This document shows positions 1 to 6,545 of a DNA stretch of 7,065 bases, in pieces (position 1 is the first letter of the stretch; each line of letters begins with the position of its first letter). A program made the translations under genes and the position numbers. Under the pieces are notes generated by a model. That model searched no databases and was not told the DNA's origin. It worked only from the letters and a program-made list of their open reading frames with translations. Source of the DNA: JANWKA01 sp035533815 (GTDB taxonomy: Bacteria > Bacteroidota > Bacteroidia > Chitinophagales > Chitinophagaceae); contig DATLTB010000034.1 of the NCBI GenBank assembly GCA_035533815.1, forward strand, positions 1 to 7,065. Reading direction: 5' to 3'.

Positions 1-401
1 AAGGACAGCAACAAATTGTCACCTGTATCGCTTCCGCCATCGTAAAATATAAAGATGAGCTCAGCCAATGGAAACCAGGGGATAACCCGGATTCAGCCAG
101 TACTCCGGAATCGGCGACCGGCCCGGACAATATGGGAACCAGCGCACCACAGGCGATGGAGGACACGATATTCAGGATCCAGCTCTTGGTCAGTAGCCAG
201 GTATTTAAACCTTCCGCTCAGCGGTTCAAAAAACTCGGGGAACCGGTCACTGTGGAAGCAGATGGAATTCACTTCCGCTACCTGCTGGGGCGCTACAGTA
301 CCCGGCAAAGGGCTGACCGCCACCTGGAGAATATCCGGCTGATGGGTTTCCGGGATGCCTATGTTGTGGCTTACCAGGATGGCATCCGAGTCAGCGGTTG
401 A
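1..401 (+). CDS. N-acetylmuramoyl-L-alanine amidase, C-terminal part with SPOR domain (5' truncated)
   Basis: Only the last 132 residues are inside the window; the first complete codon begins at base 3 and the stop is TGA at 399-401. The first residues (GQQQIVTCIASAIVKYKDEL) look like the final helix of an Amidase_3 catalytic domain, which cleaves the amide bond between N-acetylmuramic acid and L-Ala of peptidoglycan in the periplasm. A low-complexity Pro/Ser/Thr/Asp linker follows, then about 80 residues from FRIQLLVSS to YVVAYQDGIRV. These match the SPOR fold that binds denuded septal glycan (starting strand FRIQLL, mid-domain FRYLLGRYSTRQRADRHL, ending GFRDAYVVAYQDG). The zinc ligands and catalytic Glu lie upstream and cannot be checked. 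In Bacteroidota this gene commonly sits just before an MCE-family gene, as here. The SPOR call is firm; the amidase assignment rests on the short helix and the neighbourhood. Confidence 0.83.
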   Translation, partial: GQQQIVTCIASAIVKYKDELSQWKPGDNPDSASTPESATGPDNMGTSAPQAMEDTIFRIQLLVSSQVFKPSAQRFKKLGEPVTVEADGIHFRYLLGRYSTRQRADRHLENIRLMGFRDAYVVAYQDGIRVSG

Positions 402-461
402 GTTATTCACATCGGGCCGTCCCTATTCTGTTCCACAACTGCTGGGCAGCTTTATTTTCTT

Positions 462-469
462 TATCTTTG
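462..469 (+). promoter_or_regulatory. Candidate Bacteroidota -7 promoter element ahead of the MCE gene
   Basis: TATCTTTG is an exact match to the Bacteroidota sigma-factor -7 consensus TAnnTTTG. It lies in the 89-base gap between the amidase stop and the preferred TTG start at 491. A -33 TTG is not clearly present; the closest triplet at the expected spacing is CTG at 439-441. Transcription would begin near 475, leaving a leader of roughly 16 bases before TTG 491. If real, it is an internal promoter allowing the MCE and OstA-like genes to be expressed apart from the amidase. Only six bases are fixed, so a chance match is possible. Confidence 0.42.
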
Positions 470-490
470 GCCCGATCAACACAGGTTCAA

Positions 491-1456
491 TTGAAAGTTT
501 CCAATGAAACAAAGATCGGCGCCCTGACAGCAGTCAGCATTACCCTGCTGATCATCGGATTTAATCTGCTGAAGGGCAGGACCCTGTTCAGTCACCACAT
601 GACGATTTATGCGATATATTCCAAAGTGGATGGGCTGGCCCAGGCGGATGGCGTGCAGGTAAGTGGCTTGACCGTAGGCACCGTATCGGGACTTACAGTC
701 ATGGACCGAAATGTAGGGAAGATCCTGGTCCAGATGGTGATAAAGAAGGATATCAACATCCCCAAAAATTCAGTGGCCAGCATCATCAATGCAGATTTGC
801 TGGGAACCAAAGTAGTGCGGATTGATTTCGGTGATTCTCCTGAATATCTTACCCAGGACGATACCATTCAATCCCGGGTGGAAGGATCTGTGACTGAAAA
901 ACTGATGGACAACCTTCAACCGGTGACTAGCCAGATAAAATATAGCCTGGTCCGGCTGGATTCCGTTTTATCAACCTTATATTCCACTTTCGATCCTTCA
1001 ACCCGGAATAATTTGAAATCCACGATTGCCAATCTGAGTATTACCATGAAGCAGTTTTCCCGGACTGCGGTCAGTACAGATCTCCTGGTCCGAAACCTGG
1101 ATTCTATATCCGAAAGCCTGAAAGATAACAGCGGTAATATCACCAGCATCCTGCAAAATACCCGGAAGATTGTGACTGATGTTTCCGGCGCAAAGCTGGA
1201 TACTACCCTGATAGAAATGAGCCAGGCCATGGCTTCTCTGGACCTCATCCTGTCCAGGATAACCAAATCTCAAGGATCTTTGGGGTTGCTGGTCAATGAC
1301 AAAAAGCTTTATGAAAATCTGCAGGCTTCCAGCCTCAACCTGAACCGACTCCTGGAAGACCTGAGGCTGAACCCCAAAAGATATGTGCATTTCTCATTGT
1401 TCGGCAAAAAGGATAAAAATAATCCTCTGCCGGCAGATTCCCTTTCCCGGCAGTGA
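491..1456 (+). CDS. MCE/MlaD-family lipid-transport protein
   Basis: A 321-residue inner-membrane-anchored periplasmic protein of the MCE (MlaD) family. MCE proteins form hexameric rings that pass phospholipids between the inner and outer membranes, usually with an MlaE permease and MlaF ATPase; neither is in this window. Residues 9-26 (IGALTAVSITLLIIGFNL) form the single N-terminal anchor. Residues about 36-115 are the MCE domain, with VDGLAQADGVQVSGLTVGTVSG and ending GTKVVRIDFG. Residues about 135-290 are helical and probably coiled coil, and the tail has GSLGLLVNDKKLYENL and LNPKRYVHFSLFGKK, typical of the Bacteroidota form. The frame is open upstream to a TTG at 398, but family members begin MK(I/V)SNETK, so TTG 491 is preferred; it has no clear Shine-Dalgarno sequence. 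The stop overlaps the next gene's start by four bases, which suggests translational coupling. Confidence 0.88.
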   Translation: MKVSNETKIGALTAVSITLLIIGFNLLKGRTLFSHHMTIYAIYSKVDGLAQADGVQVSGLTVGTVSGLTVMDRNVGKILVQMVIKKDINIPKNSVASIINADLLGTKVVRIDFGDSPEYLTQDDTIQSRVEGSVTEKLMDNLQPVTSQIKYSLVRLDSVLSTLYSTFDPSTRNNLKSTIANLSITMKQFSRTAVSTDLLVRNLDSISESLKDNSGNITSILQNTRKIVTDVSGAKLDTTLIEMSQAMASLDLILSRITKSQGSLGLLVNDKKLYENLQASSLNLNRLLEDLRLNPKRYVHFSLFGKKDKNNPLPADSLSRQ

Positions 1457-3108
1457 AGTGCTGGCAGATCATTTCCCTGAATGCCTTGCTGATTGGCTGG
1501 CTGACCGGGGCAGCCAGTACAGCCGCAGCCCAGGTGACTGAGGCCCCTGTGTCAGACACCACAATGCATCCTGATACCTCTTCATCCATTATACAATTGG
1601 TCACTGCCGACTATTCCATTGGCATTACCCCAAAAAATGATTCCGTCAATCTCCAGAAACTCCTTGGTCATGTGGAGATGATGCAAAATGGAACCCTATT
1701 TGATTGCGACAGTGCATTCATCAATAAAAATAGCAATATCATGGATGCTTACGGGGACATCCATATCAATCAGGACAGTGTCCAGGTTTATGGAGATTCC
1801 CTGCATTATCTCGGCAACGAAAGAAAAGCTACCGTCCTGGGCAATACCCGGCTTGAAGACGGGAAGATGGTGCTGACCACCCCTAAACTGGATTATGACC
1901 TCAACACCCGGGTAGGTACTTATACGAACGGGGGAAAGCTGGTGAATGGCACGACCACCCTGACCAGTGTCACCGGTTATTACTTTGCTGATCTGAAACA
2001 GGCCTATTTCAAAAAAGATGTGGTGCTGACGGATCCGCAGTATATCCTGAACACCGACAGCCTGCAGTATAACAGCCAGACCAAGATGGCCTATTTTGTG
2101 GCTCCCACTGTGATCCATAGTGGCAAATCCATCATTTATACCCATAGCGGGTATTACAACATGAATACAGGAGCTGCCCGGTTTGACCAGCGGCCCACTG
2201 TGGTGGATAGTTCGCAGACCATCACTTCAGACAGCTTATTTTACAATAAAGTCACCGGTATGAGCATTGCCAAGGGCAATGTCGTTTGGACCGACACTGC
2301 ACAGAAGATGTCCGTACTTTCCGGATATTCCATATATAATGATTCCCTGCAAACCCTGATGGCCACCCAAAAACCATTGCTTATTTACCAGATGGACAAG
2401 GATACCTTATTTATGGCTTCTGATAGCCTGTTTTCCGCTCCGGAAAAAAAAGAAAACATCATCACCGGTCCCGGGTACCTTCCATTAAAGCATCCGGAAA
2501 AAGGGGCAAGCAGCAAAATCCAGGATACAGACAGCACAGGCCACCGATACCTGAAAGCCTTTTTCCATGTGCGGATTTATTCTGATTCCCTGCAGGGTGT
2601 TTGTGACAGCATATATTATTCATTCCGGGATTCCACTTTCCGCATGTACCATAATCCCATACTCTGGGCGGGAGATAGCCAGATGACTGGAGATACCATT
2701 TACCTGCATACCCAGGATAAACAAGCCAGTCGCCTGGACCTGATCCGCAACGGTCTTGTCATTAATAAGACCGGACCGAATTTCTATAACCAGGTTCAGG
2801 GCAACCTGATCTTTGGCTATTTCAGCAAAAACCAGCTGGACTGGATGCATGCCATTGGCAATGCAGAAAGTATTTATTATGCCAAGGACGACAGCGGTGC
2901 CTATATCGGGGTCAATAAAGCCTCCTGTTCCATCATAGACATCTATTTTGACACCAAAAAAAGCCAGGTCAGCCGGGTGGTGTTCCGTCGTGATGCAGCA
3001 GGAACAACCTACCCCCTGTCCCAGACAAATCCCTCCCTGATGCAACTCCGTCATTTCAGGTGGGAAGATGCGCTCCGACCTAAATCAAAGACCGAACTGA
3101 TGCATTAG
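1453..3108 (+). CDS. OstA/LptA-like periplasmic protein (LPS transport family)
   Basis: A 551-residue exported protein starting with GTG, inside the GTGA overlap with the MCE stop. Residues 1-26 look like a signal peptide (hydrophobic IISLNALLIGWLTGAAS, then AAA before Gln27). The rest is almost all short beta strands built on a recurring D-(S/T)-(L/I)-x-Y pattern: GDSLHYLG (114), TDSLQYNS (201), SDSLFYNK (259), NDSLQ (296), SDSLFS (323), SDSLQGVCDSIYYS (377) and GDTIYLHT (413). The N-terminal third (LLGHVEMMQNGTLFDCDSAF ... MDAYGDIHI ... VYGDSLHY) is the OstA-like beta-jellyroll that in LptA/LptD carries lipopolysaccharide across the periplasm. The protein lacks the large C-terminal barrel expected of a full LptD. 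I infer an LptA-like bridge or a related lipid chaperone. Its coupling to the MCE gene supports a shared role in outer-membrane lipid supply. The exact substrate is unknown. Confidence 0.85.
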   Translation: MKCWQIISLNALLIGWLTGAASTAAAQVTEAPVSDTTMHPDTSSSIIQLVTADYSIGITPKNDSVNLQKLLGHVEMMQNGTLFDCDSAFINKNSNIMDAYGDIHINQDSVQVYGDSLHYLGNERKATVLGNTRLEDGKMVLTTPKLDYDLNTRVGTYTNGGKLVNGTTTLTSVTGYYFADLKQAYFKKDVVLTDPQYILNTDSLQYNSQTKMAYFVAPTVIHSGKSIIYTHSGYYNMNTGAARFDQRPTVVDSSQTITSDSLFYNKVTGMSIAKGNVVWTDTAQKMSVLSGYSIYNDSLQTLMATQKPLLIYQMDKDTLFMASDSLFSAPEKKENIITGPGYLPLKHPEKGASSKIQDTDSTGHRYLKAFFHVRIYSDSLQGVCDSIYYSFRDSTFRMYHNPILWAGDSQMTGDTIYLHTQDKQASRLDLIRNGLVINKTGPNFYNQVQGNLIFGYFSKNQLDWMHAIGNAESIYYAKDDSGAYIGVNKASCSIIDIYFDTKKSQVSRVVFRRDAAGTTYPLSQTNPSLMQLRHFRWEDALRPKSKTELMH

Positions 3109-3174
3109 CCCCTGCATTTTCCAGGTGAAACCCATACTTGACCGGGAACGTATAAGAAGATCAACCAACAGCGG

Positions 3175-4320
3175 ATGTCAAAAGCGGAAAAAAATACGCG
3201 GTTTACCGGCGTCCTGCTGATCTGTTGTGCGCTGGTATCCCTGCTGATCTCCAATACTGCTTACTCCGGAGCATACCTGCATTTCTGGCAAGCTCATTTC
3301 CCGATACCCGGGCCGACCTGGTTGCCTGTCAATCCCCTGGGATGGGTGAATGAAGGGCTGATGTCCTTTTTCTTTTTGCTGACCGGTCTGGAAATCAGGA
3401 AGGAACTGCTTACAGGGGAATTATCCACTCCGAAGAAGGCCTGGTTGCCTGCGATAGCTGCGCTGGGCGGAATGATCTTTCCCATCCTTATCTTCTTCGC
3501 TTTTAATACCCATAGCCCAGATATTTCCGGATGGGGTATTCCCATGACAACAGATATCGCTTTTTCATTGGGTATCCTGTCACTGGCCGGCAAAAGGGTC
3601 CCCAATCAGTTGCGTATATTGCTCACCGCACTGGCCATCACCGATGACCTGGTAGCCATCCTGGTCATTGCCTTTTTTTATTCCAGGAAGGTCAACGGGG
3701 ACTATCTTGCGGGGGCAGGTTTATGTTTCCTGTTCCTTGTTGGCCTATACCGGTTAAGGGTCCGTCATCTTGGCTTGTTTGTCATACCGGCCCTTATCCT
3801 TTGGTTCTGCCTGTATAATAGTGGCATCCCGACTGCCATCACGGGCATCCTGGTCTCCCTCTGCCTGCCCCTGCAAATGGCTCCCTTATTGGAAAAGCAG
3901 CTGGAACCCTGGGTAAACTGGCTGATCCTGCCTGTTTTTGCCCTGGCCAATACAGCCATCCATCTGCCTGTTGTCCCCGGAGCTATCTTCAGCTCCGGGA
4001 TCAGCCTGGGCATCATCTGTGGCCTGTTTATCGGTAAACCCCTGGGTATTTTCCTGTTTTGCTTGGCCGGAGTAAAACTGAAGTTCATCCATCTTCCCCA
4101 ACAGGTAACCTGGAAGCAACTGCTGGCCACCGGAATGATCGCCGGTACAGGGTTCACGATGTCTCTGTACATTTCCGCTCTTGCCTACCCTGAAACCGGG
4201 GTTCTTTCTTTATCCAAAATTGCCGTCATTCTTGGTTCCGCCCTGTCTGGAACTATAGGTTTGCTCTTCTTAATCAATGCATTACCTAAAGAAAAAAAGG
4301 CCCCTTCCTCCAATAATTAA
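3175..4320 (+). CDS. nhaA: Na+/H+ antiporter NhaA
   Basis: A 381-residue polytopic inner-membrane protein, close to the length of E. coli NhaA (388), which exchanges two H+ for one Na+ or Li+. Family landmarks are present in order: FFLLTGLEIRKELLTGEL (66-83), GWGIPMTTDIAFSLG (119-133) with Thr126-Asp127 matching the unwound TM4 Thr132-Asp133, ALAITDDLVAI (152-162) with Asp157/Asp158 matching the transport pair Asp163/Asp164, LILPVFALAN (250-259), GLFIGKPLGIFLFC (283-296) with Lys288 matching Lys300, and GTGFTMSLYISALA (325-338). The core is therefore intact. The pH-response region differs: Pro219 stands where E. coli has His225, and Lys241 and Glu244 stand where it has His253 and His256 (comparison from memory). 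The start is ATG without a Shine-Dalgarno sequence, 66 bases after the OstA-like stop; I could not identify a promoter there. Role: sodium and pH homeostasis. Confidence 0.96.
   Translation: MSKAEKNTRFTGVLLICCALVSLLISNTAYSGAYLHFWQAHFPIPGPTWLPVNPLGWVNEGLMSFFFLLTGLEIRKELLTGELSTPKKAWLPAIAALGGMIFPILIFFAFNTHSPDISGWGIPMTTDIAFSLGILSLAGKRVPNQLRILLTALAITDDLVAILVIAFFYSRKVNGDYLAGAGLCFLFLVGLYRLRVRHLGLFVIPALILWFCLYNSGIPTAITGILVSLCLPLQMAPLLEKQLEPWVNWLILPVFALANTAIHLPVVPGAIFSSGISLGIICGLFIGKPLGIFLFCLAGVKLKFIHLPQQVTWKQLLATGMIAGTGFTMSLYISALAYPETGVLSLSKIAVILGSALSGTIGLLFLINALPKEKKAPSSNN
3976..3999. repeat. Perfect 9-bp inverted repeat inside nhaA
   Basis: CCCGGAGCT at 3976-3984 is the exact reverse complement of AGCTCCGGG at 3991-3999, with a six-base loop (atcttc). 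Seven of the nine pairs are G-C, so the mRNA could form a stable hairpin. It encodes the PGAIFSSG loop between predicted membrane segments of NhaA. The bases after it (tcagcctggg) contain no T-run, so it is not a standard intrinsic terminator. It may slow translation or be chance. Confidence 0.6.
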
Positions 4321-4378
4321 CCCTTTGGCAGAGTTTTTGGTTTGATAAAGGAAATACAACATTTAAAAAAGATCTCTC

Positions 4379-4873
4379 ATGAAAAAATTACTCTTGATTC
4401 TTGCTGTGGCCATATTCGGTCTGAGCAGTCAAACTCAAGCACAGGCTCCTTATCAAACCGCCCTTGGCGTAAGACTGGGAGACCCTTCTGGAATTACCCT
4501 GCAACAATATATTTCGGGTAGTTCAGCCATTGAAGGAATTCTGGGATTGGGCTCCTACTGGTTTACCCTGACGGGGCTTTATGAATACCATCAGAAATTT
4601 GATACTCCCGGTCTGGGTTGGTATATTGGTTTCGGAGGCCATATCGGGTCCTTCACCAATAACGTGAATTATTACCATGACGGGATCTATTATACCAGTG
4701 GCTTTTTATTCGGCATAGACGGTATCCTGGGCCTGGAATATACTTTTCAGGAAGCCCCCATCAACCTGAGCCTGGATTGGAAACCAGCTATCGAACTGAC
4801 TCCGTTCACCGGCTTTATCCCCGGGGAATTCGGGCTTTCCATACGATATACTTTCGGCAGGCATTTCCGGTAG
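4379..4873 (+). CDS. Small secreted beta-strand-rich protein, probable outer-membrane beta-barrel
   Basis: A 164-residue protein with a clear signal peptide (MKKLLLILAVAIFGLSSQTQA, likely cleaved near residue 21-23), giving a mature part of about 142 residues. The mature part has alternating hydrophobic and polar stretches rich in Gly, Tyr and Phe: TALGVRLGDPSGITLQQY, AIEGILGLGSYWFTLTGLYEY, GLGWYIGFGGHIGSF, FLFGIDGILGLEYTF, INLSLDWKPAIEL and the final strand FGLSIRYTFGRHF. This fits a barrel of about eight strands closed by a terminal strand with aromatic Phe near the end, the pattern recognised by the BAM machinery. I recognise the type as a widespread conserved Bacteroidota family with no established function. 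The gap before it (4321-4378) is AT-rich, with no Shine-Dalgarno sequence and no convincing promoter. It could be a structural or adhesive barrel or a small channel; I assign no activity. Confidence 0.8.
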   Translation: MKKLLLILAVAIFGLSSQTQAQAPYQTALGVRLGDPSGITLQQYISGSSAIEGILGLGSYWFTLTGLYEYHQKFDTPGLGWYIGFGGHIGSFTNNVNYYHDGIYYTSGFLFGIDGILGLEYTFQEAPINLSLDWKPAIELTPFTGFIPGEFGLSIRYTFGRHFR

Positions 4874-4881
4874 GATTTGCA

Positions 4882-4907
4882 GGTCATTTCACCCCATCCG
4901 GGTGACC
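4882..4907. repeat. Imperfect inverted repeat downstream of the beta-barrel gene
   Basis: GGTCA (4882-4886) pairs with TGACC (4903-4907), and CACCC (4890-4894) can pair with GGGTG (4900-4904). These are two alternative short stems just after the stop at 4873. No T-run follows (the next bases are aggattcgg), so a Rho-independent terminator is not supported. It may be a weak 3' structure or chance. Confidence 0.3.
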
Positions 4908-4933
4908 AGGATTCGGAAAGATTTACTTAACTT

Positions 4934-4946
4934 CAGGGGGACCCTG
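4934..4946. repeat. Short perfect hairpin CAGGG-gga-CCCTG
   Basis: A five-base-pair G-C-rich stem with a three-base loop lies in the 133-base gap before the nnr gene. A four-base stem, GCTG (4946-4949) with CAGC (4955-4958), follows directly, and then CGGTC (4965-4969) with GACCG (4979-4983). Each is short enough to arise by chance. Apart from these, I see no gene, promoter consensus or terminator between 4874 and 5006. Confidence 0.3.
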
Positions 4947-5006
4947 CTGCTAACCAGCGGATTACGGTCATGATACCGGACCGGGAAAACATTAGTGATC
5001 ATTCCC

Positions 5007-6497
5007 ATGAAGATATTCAATGCCTTCCAGTTAAGGGAGATGGATCTTTTTACCATTGACCATGAACCGGTGAAAAGCATTGACCTGATGGAAAGAGCTG
5101 CTGCAGCCTGCTGCAGCTGGATTTGTACCCATTATTCCGCAGGGGGGCAAATAACAGTGTTTTGCGGTTCCGGAAATAATGGCGGGGATGGACTGGCCAT
5201 TGCCAGGCAACTTTCCGGGAAAGAATATCAGGTACAGGTTTATCTGATACCACAAGGAGATACCCTTTCTCCGGATTGCCGTCAGAATCTGGACCTGTTG
5301 CCCAAACCAGTCGTTTTACACCGGCTCTCAAAAACAGGAAATTTTCCGGATATCCGGATGGATATGTTGGTGATTGATGCCTTGCTTGGAACCGGCATCT
5401 CCCGGCCCGCTGAAGGAAATACAGCCGAAGCGATCCAGTTCATCAACAATTCCCGGTCTCCCGTTGTTTCCATTGATTTGCCTTCAGGGATGCATCCCGA
5501 TCTTCCAATGAAGGGTCCGGTGGTCCAAGCCACCCATACCCTAAGTTTTACCTCCTATAAACTTTCCATGCTTCTGCCGGGGATTGGCGAATCAGCCGGC
5601 GAAATCCATATCATTCCCATTGGGATTGCCCCTGAAACTATCCTGCAGACCCCTACCCTTTTACAGATGACAGACCGGGATATGCTGAACTCGATTTACC
5701 GAAAAAGAAAACCCTTCAGCAATAAAGGTGATTTTGGCCATGGGCTGATCATTGCCGGGAGTGCGGGTAAAATGGGGGCAGCTGTCCTGGCTACCCGGGG
5801 ATGCCTTCGGGCAGGTGCAGGCCTGGTTACCTGCCTGGTCCCCCAGGAAGGTAGAGATATCCTTCAGGTTGCAGCGCCGGAAGCCATGTGCCTGATCCGG
5901 GATGACCAGGTTGCTGACAACCCCGATCTTTCAAAGTACCGGGCTCTCGGTATTGGACCTGGCCTAGGAACTTCTCCGGAAACTGATCAGCTACTGGATG
6001 GAATATTGGCCCGCTATGGGCATCCGATGGTCCTGGATGCGGATGCCCTTAACCTGATGGCTTTACATCCCGGGTTAATGGAAAAAATTCCCGGGGGCAG
6101 CCTGCTCACTCCCCATCCGGGTGAATTTGGCCGGTTATTTGGCCATACCTCCGATGCCTATTCCAGGCTTGACCTGCTCAGACAAAAATCCAGGGAACTC
6201 GGTGTTATTATCCTGCTCAAGGGCAGGTTTACCCAGATTGCTTTACCTGACGGGACCTGTTTTTTCAATTCCACCGGTAATCCGGGCATGGCTACCGGGG
6301 GAAGCGGAGATTGTTTGACGGGTATACTCACCGGCCTCCTCTGCCAGGGTTATAGCCCGGCAGATACAGCCATCCTGGGTACCTGGCTTCACGGGCTAGC
6401 CGGGGATATTGCGGCCACCCGGTTTTCCCAGGAAGCCATGCTAGCCACCGACCTGCTTGAAAATTTGGCGGGGGCTTTCAAATCCTTAGAAAATTGA
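5007..6497 (+). CDS. nnr: Bifunctional NAD(P)H-hydrate epimerase / ADP-dependent (S)-NAD(P)H-hydrate dehydratase
   Basis: A cytosolic repair enzyme that restores damaged, hydrated NADH and NADPH: the N-terminal half interconverts R and S epimers of NAD(P)HX, and the C-terminal half dehydrates the S form using ADP. The epimerase (YjeF_N) domain spans residues about 1-215, with SIDLMERAA (24-32), GSGNNGGDGLAIARQL (54-69), DALLGTG (124-130) and SIDLPSG (155-161). The dehydratase domain spans about 230-490, with NKGDFGHGLIIAGSAGKMGAA (starting 239), GIGPGLGTS (315-323), DADALNLM (344-351), TPHPGEFGRLFG (368-379), LLKGRFTQIA and STGNPGMATGGSGD (422-435); Asp435 is the expected catalytic residue. 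The length of 496 residues is normal for the fused form. ATG 5007 is preferred over an in-frame GTG at 4995 because family members begin MKIF. No Shine-Dalgarno sequence or promoter was recognised upstream. Confidence 0.96.
   Translation: MKIFNAFQLREMDLFTIDHEPVKSIDLMERAAAACCSWICTHYSAGGQITVFCGSGNNGGDGLAIARQLSGKEYQVQVYLIPQGDTLSPDCRQNLDLLPKPVVLHRLSKTGNFPDIRMDMLVIDALLGTGISRPAEGNTAEAIQFINNSRSPVVSIDLPSGMHPDLPMKGPVVQATHTLSFTSYKLSMLLPGIGESAGEIHIIPIGIAPETILQTPTLLQMTDRDMLNSIYRKRKPFSNKGDFGHGLIIAGSAGKMGAAVLATRGCLRAGAGLVTCLVPQEGRDILQVAAPEAMCLIRDDQVADNPDLSKYRALGIGPGLGTSPETDQLLDGILARYGHPMVLDADALNLMALHPGLMEKIPGGSLLTPHPGEFGRLFGHTSDAYSRLDLLRQKSRELGVIILLKGRFTQIALPDGTCFFNSTGNPGMATGGSGDCLTGILTGLLCQGYSPADTAILGTWLHGLAGDIAATRFSQEAMLATDLLENLAGAFKSLEN
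5098..5117 (+). repeat. Exact 10-bp tandem duplication within nnr
   Basis: CTGCTGCAGC occurs twice back to back. Read in frame it gives part of an Ala-Ala-Ala-Ala-Cys-Cys-Ser stretch at residues 31-37, just after the conserved SIDLMER motif. A simple ten-base insertion would break the frame, and the domain spacing here looks normal, so this is more likely coincidence of Ala and Cys codons than a recent duplication. It could be a slippage-prone site. Confidence 0.55.
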
Positions 6498-6508
6498 AGT
6501 TTATCTAT

Positions 6509-6516
6509 TACTTTTG
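6509..6516 (+). promoter_or_regulatory. Candidate Bacteroidota -7 promoter element ahead of the pyrophosphatase gene
   Basis: TACTTTTG exactly matches TAnnTTTG and lies in the 48-base gap between the nnr stop and the ATG at 6546. A -33 TTG is not clean; TTA at 6486-6488 is at roughly the expected distance, and TTG at 6494-6496 is too close. Transcription would start near 6522, giving a leader of about 24 bases. It suggests the pyrophosphatase gene has its own promoter rather than relying only on read-through from nnr. Confidence 0.5.
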
Positions 6517-6545
6517 CCCTCCCTGTAAAAGTCAAATCATCAATT

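Noticed and set aside
55..342. 95-codon open frame on the plus strand overlapping the amidase
   Set aside because: It overlaps the amidase/SPOR frame, which matches a known domain; the alternative has a composition rich in Arg, Ser and Trp and no recognisable motif.
1696..2145. 149-codon open frame on the minus strand
   Set aside because: It is fully antisense to the OstA-like gene, has no family features, and long antisense frames are common opposite repetitive D-S-L-x-Y coding sequence.
2620..3054. 144-codon open frame on the minus strand
   Set aside because: It is antisense to the C-terminal half of the OstA-like gene, with no recognisable domain and no promoter.
3109..3174. Terminator or promoter between the OstA-like gene and nhaA
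   Set aside because: Only a 4-bp CCTG/CAGG pairing and no TAnnTTTG match; TTGACC and TATAAG are present but only about seven bases apart.
3765..4172. 135-codon open frame on the minus strand
   Set aside because: It is antisense to well-supported nhaA; the composition (rich in Pro, Arg and Met) looks like a shadow of membrane-helix codons.
4324..4344. Promoter upstream of the beta-barrel gene (TTGGTTTG at 4337-4344)
   Set aside because: It misses the conserved A of TAnnTTTG and has no TTG at the -33 spacing; the only nearby TTG (4325-4327) is far too close.
4882..4907. Inverted repeat as an intrinsic terminator of the beta-barrel gene
   Set aside because: The arms are short and interrupted and no T-run follows.
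4889..5080. Possible small minus-strand gene filling the gap before nnr
   Set aside because: It runs 74 bases into the start of nnr, has no recognised motif, and would be convergent with the gene order; composition gives no support.
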